From Thermoplasmata archaeon (GTDB taxonomy: Archaea; Thermoplasmatota; Thermoplasmata; UBA10834; DTMW01), in assembly GCA_029858465.1 (NCBI GenBank), contig JAOUEZ010000102.1, forward strand, positions 1 through 5,128: a stretch of DNA of 5,128 nt, written 5' to 3'. The notes beneath the pieces were generated by a model that was given only the letters and a program-made list of their open reading frames with translations, was not told the origin of the DNA and ran no database searches. The translations under genes were made by a program, and so were the position numbers. The stretch's first letter is position 1. Each line of letters opens with the position of its first letter. Shown here one piece after another: positions 1-5,128 of the stretch.

Positions 1-968
1 ATTTCCCCGCCGAGAGCCGTCTTTCCTTCGAGCGACGCTTTTCCCCCTTCTCCCTTGGGGAAGAATCCTATATCCTCGATAGCCATGATCTCGGAGATAG
101 TGAAATTGTCATGGAGCTCTGCAACATCGATGTTCTGCGGCTTGAGATTCGTTCTCTCAAAAGCCTTCTTTGCAGCGACCTTCGTCGCCATCATCTCTGT
201 GATGCTCTTCCTCTGGTTCAGAGCGAGTGAATCGCTCGCCTGTGCGCTCGTGAGGATTTCCACGGGTGTATCGGTGAATTTCTTCGCGATGTCATATGCG
301 CACATTACCACAGCAGCCGCGCCGTCGCTTATCGGGGCGCAATCAAGTGTCCTCAAGGGCAGGGCAATCGGTGGGGACCTGCTGACATTCTCCGGCTTAA
401 TCTCCCGCCTGAACTGTGCCTTCGGGTTCAATGAGCCGTGCTTGTGATTCTTCGATGCGACTGCTGAGAGCATCTCTCTTGTCGTCCCGTATTCGTGCAT
501 GTGCCTCATAGCCATCAATGCGTAGAGACTTGCGAATGTTGCGCCGAATACTGTCTCCCATTCTTGGTCTGCCGCAGCGGATTGTATGCTGTTTACCTCC
601 TCGTCTCCGACATCGGTCATCTTCTCGGCTCCTCCGACAACTACGATGTCATGTATTCCGGAGGCGATTGACATGTAGGCTTCCCTGACCGCCAAAGCGC
701 CGCTTGCTCCTCCTGCCTCGACCCTTGTGGAAGGGATGTGATTGTCTGCAAATCCCGCGTAGTCCGCGATGAGAGCCGCCACATGCTCCTGCTCAATGAA
801 CCTCCCGGCAGACATGTTGCCGACGTATATCGCATCGATTTGCTCCGACAAGACCTTCGCATCATTCAGCGCCTCGAAGCCGGCGCGTATTCCCATATCC
901 CTGAATGAATAATCCCAAAGTTCTCCGAACTCCGTAATGCCAGTGCCAATTATTGCAACGCGCCTCAT
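1..968 (-). CDS. Archaeal SCP2-type thiolase (acetoacetyl-CoA thiolase), C-terminus cut by window edge
   Basis: In archaea the thiolase encoded beside HMG-CoA synthase condenses two acetyl-CoA to acetoacetyl-CoA and physically channels it to the synthase. The 322 visible residues match this family throughout: N-terminal RRVAIIGTGITEFGEL, YVGNMSAGRFIEQEH (49-63), DQEWETVFGATF (134-145), MHEYGTTRE (157-165), ISDGAAAV (213-220), the oxyanion-type motif HDNF (286-289), and the end at TALGGE just before the expected PxNPSGG and GHP motifs. About 65 C-terminal residues, including the catalytic His and second Cys region, lie beyond position 1. The odd point is at residues 83-90, VEAGGASG, where the family normally has VEAACASG: the nucleophilic Cys is Gly87. 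I chose ATG at 968 over ATG at 974, which overlaps the upstream stop as ATGA, because the GGGGG ribosome binding site sits 7 nt from 968 and only 1 nt from 974, and because 968 gives the usual N-terminus. Family assignment is firm; activity is in doubt. Confidence 0.9.
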   Translation of the reverse strand, partial: MRRVAIIGTGITEFGELWDYSFRDMGIRAGFEALNDAKVLSEQIDAIYVGNMSAGRFIEQEHVAALIADYAGFADNHIPSTRVEAGGASGALAVREAYMSIASGIHDIVVVGGAEKMTDVGDEEVNSIQSAAADQEWETVFGATFASLYALMAMRHMHEYGTTREMLSAVASKNHKHGSLNPKAQFRREIKPENVSRSPPIALPLRTLDCAPISDGAAAVVMCAYDIAKKFTDTPVEILTSAQASDSLALNQRKSITEMMATKVAAKKAFERTNLKPQNIDVAELHDNFTISEIMAIEDIGFFPKGEGGKASLEGKTALGGE

Positions 969-970
969 CT

Positions 971-2023
971 TCATTCCCCCGCCAGAATTATCTTTCCTCT
1001 GAATTTCGCATATGTCCCGTAGTCGATCGACTTCAGGTTCGCGAGTATCTCCTTCACGAGCGGTGCAGCTTCTTTCTTGTAGGAATCCATTGCCTCAGTG
1101 ACCGTAATGTCAAATCCGTCCGAGCCTGCGCCCGAGCCGTACGATACGGCGAATATCCTGTCCCCAGGCCTCGCCTCGTCAAGTATCGCCGAGAGCCCGA
1201 TTGGCACGGCGCCTGAGTATGTGTTTCCTATCTTCGGGGTGAGCAGTCCGGTCGCTATCTGCTCGTCCGTGAACCCCAATTGCTTCGCGACCCTCTGCGG
1301 GAACTTTCCGTTCGGCTGGTGGAATACTGCGTACTTGTAATCCTGAGGTTTCGTGCCGCATTTTTCTAAAAGTAGTTTCCCGCATGAGACGATATGTTTA
1401 AAATATGCAGGCTCCCCGGTGAATCTTCCGCCATGGCTCGGATAGACCTGTCCCTCTCTCCTCCAAAAATCAGGCGTGTCGGTCGTAAAGGAATTTGTAG
1501 CGTCTATCCTCGCAATCACATCTTTTGATCCGATTAGGAATGCTCCGCCACCCGCAGAAGCTGAGAACTCAAGAGCGTCGCCGGGCGCGGCTTGAGAAGT
1601 GTCTGACCCGATCGCCATTCCGTACTCTATCATTCCGGATTTAACTAGACCCATGCATGTCTGTATCGCAGCTGTGCCCGCCTTGCAGGCGAACTCGTAA
1701 TCTGCGACCGTGAGGTTCGGAGTGGCCTCGATTGCCTCCGCGACTATCGTCCCGCTCGGCTTGACCGTGTACGGATGGGACTCTGAGCCGACATATATCG
1801 CCCCGATTTTCTGCGGAGAGACATCGCATCTCCTCATCGCATATCTCGCTGCTTCAACAGAAATCGTGACCACATCTTCATCGGGAGATGGGACGGATTT
1901 CTGCTCGATCATCAATCCTTTCCCCAGGCCGACACCGTCCAATCCCCAAATTCTGCCTATTTCGGCAGGGGCGATCCGGTATCTTGGCACATACGCTCCG
2001 TAGCTGACTATTCCGACATCCAT
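971..2023 (-). CDS. mvaS: Hydroxymethylglutaryl-CoA synthase, archaeal type
   Basis: This cytosolic enzyme condenses acetyl-CoA with acetoacetyl-CoA to give HMG-CoA, the second step of the mevalonate pathway that supplies isoprenoids for archaeal membrane lipids. At 350 residues it has the usual length for archaeal members. The thiolase-fold start is MDVGIVSYGAYVPRYRI. The catalytic triad is intact: the general base Glu81 in GSESHPYTVKPSGT, the acyl-accepting Cys113 in YEFACKAGT, and His235 in FHQPNGKFP. The substrate-loop Asn267 in IGNTYSGA and the C-terminal SYGSGAGSDGF (294-304) are also present. The gene lies 16 nt downstream of the regulator gene and 2 nt upstream of the thiolase gene, so the three are almost certainly co-transcribed. 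ATG at 2023 is preceded by a good Shine-Dalgarno. Nothing in the coding sequence looks damaged. Confidence 0.97.
   Translation of the reverse strand: MDVGIVSYGAYVPRYRIAPAEIGRIWGLDGVGLGKGLMIEQKSVPSPDEDVVTISVEAARYAMRRCDVSPQKIGAIYVGSESHPYTVKPSGTIVAEAIEATPNLTVADYEFACKAGTAAIQTCMGLVKSGMIEYGMAIGSDTSQAAPGDALEFSASAGGGAFLIGSKDVIARIDATNSFTTDTPDFWRREGQVYPSHGGRFTGEPAYFKHIVSCGKLLLEKCGTKPQDYKYAVFHQPNGKFPQRVAKQLGFTDEQIATGLLTPKIGNTYSGAVPIGLSAILDEARPGDRIFAVSYGSGAGSDGFDITVTEAMDSYKKEAAPLVKEILANLKSIDYGTYAKFRGKIILAGE
976..980 (-). promoter_or_regulatory. Ribosome binding site of the thiolase gene
   Basis: The minus strand reads GGGGG here, inside the last codons of HMG-CoA synthase. It can pair with the 16S rRNA CCUCC tail if one G-U pair is allowed. 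The 7-nt spacing to ATG at 968 is suitable; the 1-nt spacing to ATG at 974 is not. It therefore decides the start and points to translation within one operon mRNA. Confidence 0.5.
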
Positions 2024-2029
2024 CCCTTT

Positions 2030-2034
2030 TCACC
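2030..2034 (-). promoter_or_regulatory. Shine-Dalgarno of the HMG-CoA synthase gene
   Basis: The minus strand reads GGTGA, complementary to the archaeal 16S rRNA tail, with a 6-nt spacer (AAAGGG) to ATG at 2023. It lies in the 16-nt gap after the regulator stop codon (TAA, 2042-2040). It supports this start and translation as an internal operon gene. Confidence 0.7.
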
Positions 2035-2039
2035 AGCTT

Positions 2040-2720
2040 TTATAATTTGTTCAATCTCTCGATCAGGACAGGAATATCGAGGCTCGTCCTGATGAGAGGA
2101 ATGTTCTCTATTTCTGCGAGCTTGACAGCCAGCTCGTCAACCTTCTCGGGCCGCTGATAAACGACCATCGCAGGCTTCAGCGGGTGCGCGCGTATCGCTA
2201 TCATCGGGGAGCGGCCGAATTTCACTCCGGTGAATATCAGTGCTCTCTGGCTACTCCAACCGTATATCTTGAGATAATCGAACGAGTCGAGCGATGTAAT
2301 CGCCTTGATGCTGTCGATTACCGTGTACCCGTGAAGATGACGGTCGATTTGCACCTGAGGAGTCAGGTTCTCCCCTTCGATCGTCTTAAGAAAATTCGTC
2401 ATTAGGACATCTTCCGAGAATTCTTTGATGGCAATCACAGCCTCCGCGACATTTGCGAGCGTGTACTGCTTCATCACATGTCCGCCCGCCATCTCGTCGA
2501 GCGATATGAGCGCGTCAACAATTCTCTTGACCGTGACTATTCCGGGCGATTTCCTCCTCCCCGCCTCGTAATCGCTGATCACAGAAGGTGAGACATCGAG
2601 CTGCCTCGCGAGATCCTGTTGAGAGACCTTGAACTGCTCCCTCCATTTCCTGATGGTCTTGCCAGGTTCGTCTGAGAGGGCGATCTCGCCAGCCATCTTC
2701 TCTCTCAGCTGCTCTCGCAT
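2040..2720 (-). CDS. XRE-type HTH transcriptional regulator heading the HMG-CoA synthase operon
   Basis: The protein is a 226-residue DNA-binding regulator. Residues 22-76 form a Cro/C1-type helix-turn-helix (KVSQQDLARQLDVSPSVISDYEAGRRKSPG), with the recognition helix around 44-54. The rest (about 85-226) is a mixed alpha/beta domain containing YGWSSQRALIFTGVKFGRSP and HPLKPAMVVYQRP. It resembles the conserved C-terminal domain of archaeal regulators found next to HMG-CoA synthase, and its ligand is not known to me. An in-frame ATG at 2810 would add 30 residues. I prefer ATG at 2720 because a TATA box is centred about 25 nt upstream, there is no Shine-Dalgarno (leaderless pattern), the extra codons are richer in CGT, CGA, TTA and TAT than the body, and the family, as I remember it, starts near 'M..L..KMAGEIALS..PG'. 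It likely controls the mevalonate genes downstream of it and itself. That role is inferred from position only. Confidence 0.88.
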   Translation of the reverse strand: MREQLREKMAGEIALSDEPGKTIRKWREQFKVSQQDLARQLDVSPSVISDYEAGRRKSPGIVTVKRIVDALISLDEMAGGHVMKQYTLANVAEAVIAIKEFSEDVLMTNFLKTIEGENLTPQVQIDRHLHGYTVIDSIKAITSLDSFDYLKIYGWSSQRALIFTGVKFGRSPMIAIRAHPLKPAMVVYQRPEKVDELAVKLAEIENIPLIRTSLDIPVLIERLNKL

Positions 2721-2735
2721 ATCTGGCTGAAGAAA

Positions 2736-2745
2736 ATATCGATAT
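2736..2745. promoter_or_regulatory. Perfect 10-bp palindrome overlapping the TATA box, candidate operator
   Basis: ATATCGATAT is a perfect inverted repeat that shares five bases with the TATA box of the regulator promoter. XRE-family dimers bind short palindromes, and a dimer here would block TBP, so autoregulation is plausible. AT-rich palindromes also arise by chance, so this rests on position plus symmetry alone. Confidence 0.35.
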
Positions 2746-2750
2746 AAAAG
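2741..2750 (-). promoter_or_regulatory. TATA box for a leaderless regulator-HMGS-thiolase transcript
   Basis: The minus strand reads CTTTTATATC, a good match to the archaeal TATA consensus. Its centre is about 25 nt upstream of ATG at 2720, the spacing expected when transcription starts at or next to the start codon. No Shine-Dalgarno lies in between. If the longer start at 2810 were used, this element would fall inside the coding sequence. Confidence 0.6.
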
Positions 2751-2852
2751 CCTGTCGAATCTGGTAATCGTCAATCGACGATTCAAGTCGGAGGAAGCTG
2801 GATCAAACATTGGAACTGGTGAGAGTATAGTGAAGCTGCCACAGTTTCAGAT

Positions 2853-2869
2853 TTTTAGCAATACTAAAA
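2853..2869. repeat. Inverted repeat TTTTAG-N5-CTAAAA in the divergent spacer
   Basis: Two 6-bp arms (2853-2858 and 2864-2869) flank the spacer CAATA. The right arm lies within the TATA-like element that best fits the tRNA gene on the plus strand. The left arm, read on the minus strand, gives GCTAAAAAT, a weaker TATA-like element pointing toward the regulator. It could be a pair of divergent TBP sites or an operator; no downstream U-run makes it a terminator. Confidence 0.35.
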
Positions 2870-2871
2870 TA
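2863..2871 (+). promoter_or_regulatory. TATA-like element of the tRNA-Pro gene
   Basis: ACTAAAATA is an AT-rich, TATA-like element centred about 35 nt before the mature tRNA 5' end. A start about 26 nt downstream, near 2893, would leave a short leader for RNase P to remove. It is the best candidate in the spacer, but a modest match to consensus. Confidence 0.4.
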
Positions 2872-2901
2872 GAGTCGCAGGGTTACCTTGGTTGCCTGTT
2901 C

Positions 2902-2977
2902 GGGGTAGTAGTCTAGTTTGGTTTATGATTCGTGGTTCGGGACCACGAGGTCGTCGGTTCAAATCCGACCTACCCCA
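2902..2977 (+). tRNA. tRNA-Pro (anticodon CGG)
   Basis: The 76 nt fold as a full cloverleaf. The acceptor stem GGGGTAG/CTACCCC (2902-2908 with 2970-2976) is perfect, with discriminator A at 2977. The anticodon stem CGTGG/CCACG (2931-2935, 2943-2947) closes the loop TTCGGGA, giving anticodon CGG at 2938-2940 for proline codon CCG, followed by the G37 typical of tRNA-Pro. The variable loop is AGGTC. The T arm GTCGG-TTCAAAT-CCGAC is perfect. The D arm has conserved A14, G18G19 (2920-2921) and A21, but its stem (GTCT with TGAT) has a G-U pair at 10-25 and a U-U mismatch at 13-22. No intron is present, and CCA is not encoded (CTT follows the discriminator), so it must be added after transcription. 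The gene diverges from the regulator operon and converges on the small gene to its right. Confidence 0.95.
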
Positions 2978-2985
2978 CTTCTCAG

Positions 2986-2990
2986 TTTTT
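2986..2990 (+). terminator. Oligo-T terminator after tRNA-Pro
   Basis: Five consecutive T on the plus strand begin 9 nt after the tRNA 3' end. Archaeal RNA polymerase terminates at such T-runs without needing a hairpin. The run is short, so efficiency is uncertain. It lies in the 34-nt gap between the convergent tRNA and small protein genes. Confidence 0.45.
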
Positions 2991-3011
2991 CAGAAATATC
3001 ACAGAAGAATT

Positions 3012-3173
3012 CTATTTGTTGATTGGTGTCTTCCAGCCAGTGATCTTGTTCGCGGTATTCTTCGATTCTTCCTCGAGGAGTTCCTTTCTCTTCCTCTCCT
3101 TCTCCTCGGAATTTGACTCGTGTTCCTCATCTATCTCGTTATCTCTTGATTTGAATCTCAGCAACTTTGGCAT
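3012..3173 (-). CDS. Small highly charged protein of unknown function (53 aa)
   Basis: I do not recognise this protein. It begins MPKLLRFKSRDNEIDEE and its centre (about residues 10-40) is packed with Glu, Lys and Arg (EEHES, SEEKERKRKELLEEESK), likely a single charged helix or short coiled coil. It ends with the more ordinary ANKITGWKTPINK. It has no Cys, no membrane segment and no signal peptide. The case for a real gene comes from its front: a BRE/TATA element at 3215-3225 and AGGGGGG 6 nt before ATG at 3173. An in-frame TTG at 3233 would add 20 residues, but it lies upstream of the TATA box, so it is unlikely. It sits 97 nt beyond the end of hef on the same strand and converges with tRNA-Pro. 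Low-complexity composition alone could mislead, so confidence is moderate. Confidence 0.6.
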   Translation of the reverse strand: MPKLLRFKSRDNEIDEEHESNSEEKERKRKELLEEESKNTANKITGWKTPINK

Positions 3174-3179
3174 CTTGAA

Positions 3180-3186
3180 CCCCCCT
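3180..3186 (-). promoter_or_regulatory. Ribosome binding site of the small charged protein
   Basis: The minus strand reads AGGGGGG, which pairs with the 16S rRNA UCCUCC core with one G-U pair. The 6-nt spacer TTCAAG leads to ATG at 3173. It resembles the G-run before the thiolase start in this window and fixes the start of this gene. Confidence 0.5.
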
Positions 3187-3214
3187 ATTAAAATCCTTAA
3201 AACATCTTCATGAT

Positions 3215-3225
3215 GATATATTTCG
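3215..3225 (-). promoter_or_regulatory. BRE/TATA promoter of the small charged protein
   Basis: The minus strand reads CGAAATATATC, a BRE-like CGAAA running into a TATA box. It predicts a start near 3193 and a leader of about 20 nt carrying the AGGGGGG site before ATG at 3173. It lies just downstream of the hef stop codon, so the small gene probably has its own promoter rather than depending on hef read-through. Confidence 0.55.
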
Positions 3226-3270
3226 CCGAGCAATCAGAACACGCGGTCGACATGTTGTCTTTCTGGAAGA

Positions 3271-5128
3271 TTAGAAGGAAAAAGTCTTCTTCTCCTTATG
3301 AGTTTCAAAGGTTGCGGTCGCGGTCTTCCTGATGCCTTCAGCGATTGATTTTCCGACCCCGTCAACTTCCATCAACTTGTTAGTGCTGGCAGACATGACC
3401 GCCTGCACGGATCCGAATCTTTCGAGAAGGCGCTCCGCAAGCACGGAGGTCACGTTTGGAAGGCCTTGAATCATCCTTATCTGATATTGCTCAAGCTGGT
3501 CTGGAGCCTTTCGCCTCTCCCCCTCCTTCTTAGTCATCTCGGCCTTGACAAGGGAAGCCAGAAACGCGGCAGTATCGGACGGGCTGTTGGTCGCTATCAC
3601 AGGTATCCTCAGTTCTTTTACAAGCTCGACAAGTATATCATAAACAGGCAGCTTGTCGGCGATCCCCGTCTTTTTAATGCTTTTCCCCTCGACTATCATG
3701 AACGGGCGCCGGTATCTTTCTTTCAAGGTAGCGATTTTCGATAGCAATGCAGGCTTATCAATGTCTGAAAGAAAATCATCTATCGATTCCTTGATGATTG
3801 CGATGTCGTTTCCTATCACGAAATCCGTGGATCTTCCTGAGAGCTCGTCAAATTCTATTCCTATTTTTCTGAGATCGAGCATGACTTCGCTGTTCTTTAT
3901 GCTGTTCCCTTGCAATTTCAATCTGGTCGATGATAAAGCGCTGAAATCAGACAGTAAAGTCTGCGCTTTGGATAATTTCTTCGCCTTCTTCTCCGCGAGG
4001 TCTTCCTCAGGAGCCGTCCTGAGAATCTCGTCTATCTCTATCTCTTCGCCCGTCTCGGAGCCGATCTTCTTTGCGACCTTCAGCCTTCTCCTTAATGAAT
4101 CCAGCTGGCTATGCATCTTCTGCTCTTTCCTCTTGCTGGAATAATTGAACGCCTCGTCCTTCGTCCTGCGAGCCAATATTACGACGACTCTACCAGGGCT
4201 GTGCCTTCCGGTCCTGCCTCTCCTCTGAATCGTCCTTATCTCGGACGGGATCGGTTCGTAGAACACGACAAGATCCGTCGAGGGAATGTCCAAGCCCTCT
4301 TCTGCAACGGAAGTTGCTACTAGAACATTGAAATCGCCTCTCTTGAATTTCTCAATTATCTCCTTCTGCTCCTTCTGCTTGAGGCCTGTGTCCCTCCCGT
4401 GAGTTGCCTGACCGACAAATCTAGCAGGTTTGACATCCGGAATTTCCGACAGCAGCTTTGAAACTTGATCACAAGTGTCTCTGTAATGAGTAAAAACGAT
4501 TATCCTCGAGTTCGGATTGTTTTTCACCTGGTCCTGAACGATCAGTTTCACCTTCTCGATTTTCGGATGCTCCGCGTTCTCGGAATCGAGTATCCTCCTC
4601 ACCATCTCGAACCTTGCGTCCTTGACGAGATCCTTCGACGCTCTTGACCCTCCTTTGGTCTGGGCATCGTCGACGACCTTTGCCAGATAATTCCGGAGCG
4701 AATCGATACCCTGACTTCTGACGAGGTCGATGGCGTGGTTCACCTTCATCGCCCCCGCCTGAATTGTCAGCGCACGGTACAGATGGTAGTTCTTCTTGTT
4801 CGCATTGATCTTCGCCCTAAGGACATTGCCAGCCTCGAGAAGCGCTCTCGTGTTCGGAGGGCGCTTCGCATCGAGCACATGGTACTTCCTCAGCGCCTCG
4901 ACCTTCTCGTCGAGTATCTTCTTCAGGTGTACGGTGATTTCTTCGGCCTCCTCAGGCACGTCCACCTTGACGAATTCCAGAGCTATACCGTATACATAGG
5001 GGGCGACATCCTCATCCATCTCCGACCTGACAGCAATGTTCGTGATCCCTAGGTTCCTGCACACCTCGGTGATTTTATCCATATCGTACCCAGGAGACGC
5101 CGTCAATCCGAGGACAAGGGCGTCGTCC
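3271..5128 (-). CDS. hef: Hef/FANCM-type DNA helicase with degenerate XPF nuclease domain, N-terminus cut by window edge
   Basis: Hef proteins process stalled forks and branched DNA with an SF2 helicase fused to an XPF-type nuclease and tandem helix-hairpin-helix. Counting Leu at 5106 as residue 1, motif III LTASPG is at 1-6, a helical insert of the Hef/Mph1/FANCM kind at about 55-180, motif IV IVFTHYRDT at 203-211, motif V VATSVAEEGLDIP at 263-275 and motif VI QRRGRTGR at 294-301. The nuclease-like domain (about 396-520) keeps RRPFMIVEG (466-474) and SIDDF. Its GDxnERKx3D signature is broken: GD is T427-D428 and ERK is I438-K439-E440; only D428 and D444 remain. The two hairpins follow at LPNVTSVLAERLLERFGS (549-566) and VDGVGKSIAEGI (581-592). 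The frame runs open to the right edge (DDALVLG before LTASPG), so the TTG at 5106 is not the start. Motifs I and II lie outside the window. The helicase half looks functional, the nuclease dead. Confidence 0.93.
   Translation of the reverse strand, partial: DDALVLGLTASPGYDMDKITEVCRNLGITNIAVRSEMDEDVAPYVYGIALEFVKVDVPEEAEEITVHLKKILDEKVEALRKYHVLDAKRPPNTRALLEAGNVLRAKINANKKNYHLYRALTIQAGAMKVNHAIDLVRSQGIDSLRNYLAKVVDDAQTKGGSRASKDLVKDARFEMVRRILDSENAEHPKIEKVKLIVQDQVKNNPNSRIIVFTHYRDTCDQVSKLLSEIPDVKPARFVGQATHGRDTGLKQKEQKEIIEKFKRGDFNVLVATSVAEEGLDIPSTDLVVFYEPIPSEIRTIQRRGRTGRHSPGRVVVILARRTKDEAFNYSSKRKEQKMHSQLDSLRRRLKVAKKIGSETGEEIEIDEILRTAPEEDLAEKKAKKLSKAQTLLSDFSALSSTRLKLQGNSIKNSEVMLDLRKIGIEFDELSGRSTDFVIGNDIAIIKESIDDFLSDIDKPALLSKIATLKERYRRPFMIVEGKSIKKTGIADKLPVYDILVELVKELRIPVIATNSPSDTAAFLASLVKAEMTKKEGERRKAPDQLEQYQIRMIQGLPNVTSVLAERLLERFGSVQAVMSASTNKLMEVDGVGKSIAEGIRKTATATFETHKEKKTFSF

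Noticed and set aside
55..447. A 130-codon plus-strand open frame at the left end.
   Set aside because: It is antisense to the thiolase gene, whose translation matches its family throughout.
2721..2810. A 30-residue N-terminal extension of the regulator from ATG 2810.
   Set aside because: The stretch contains the best TATA box, its codon choice differs from the gene body, and the conserved family sequence starts near the ATG at 2720. It stays possible if an upstream promoter is active.
2932..3213. Two plus-strand reading frames across the tRNA and spacer (from 2892 and 2932).
   Set aside because: They run through the tRNA-Pro gene and then antisense to the small charged protein. The Phe/Leu/Ser-rich sequence is what the antisense of a Glu/Lys-rich frame gives.
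3198..3254. A minus-strand 18-codon frame starting MSTACSDC in the gap after hef.
   Set aside because: It is very short, spans the BRE/TATA element of the next gene, and has no ribosome binding site. The CxxC pattern is probably chance.
3653..4144. A 163-codon plus-strand open frame inside hef.
   Set aside because: It is the antisense shadow of the conserved Hef reading frame, with no ribosome binding site or recognisable protein features.
5104..5106. TTG at 5106 as the start of the helicase gene.
   Set aside because: Helicase motif III begins at this codon and the frame continues open with family-like residues to the window edge, so the gene starts outside the window.

Overview
The window looks archaeal, and most likely euryarchaeal. 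It has an archaeal-type HMG-CoA synthase and thiolase pair led by an XRE-type regulator, a Hef/FANCM-type helicase, TATA/BRE-like promoter elements, and a tRNA gene that does not encode CCA. Base composition is close to balanced. A Thermoplasmata or methanogen-related lineage is possible, but the sequence alone does not fix it.

Layout. (1) Positions 1-2720, minus strand, hold a tight three-gene operon read from right to left: a 226-residue helix-turn-helix regulator, HMG-CoA synthase (350 aa), and a thiolase that runs off the left edge. Together these cover acetyl-CoA to acetoacetyl-CoA to HMG-CoA, the entry to the mevalonate pathway for archaeal ether lipids. The regulator probably has a leaderless start, with a TATA box about 25 nt upstream that overlaps a perfect 10-bp palindrome. 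(2) Positions 2721-3011 hold the divergent spacer, with a tRNA-Pro(CGG) gene on the plus strand at 2902-2977 and an oligo-T end. (3) Positions 3012-3225, minus strand, hold a small, highly charged 53-residue protein with its own BRE/TATA and a G-rich ribosome binding site. (4) Positions 3271-5128, minus strand, hold the C-terminal two thirds or so of a Hef helicase. Its N-terminus, with the Walker A and DEAD-box motifs, lies beyond the right edge.

Two enzymes have unusual active sites. The Hef nuclease domain has kept its fold-level features but lost the ERK catalytic signature, so it resembles the nuclease-dead FANCM arrangement. The thiolase next to HMG-CoA synthase has glycine where the nucleophilic cysteine is expected. 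HMG-CoA synthase itself has all its catalytic residues. I found no mobile element, CRISPR array or clearly new multi-gene system.
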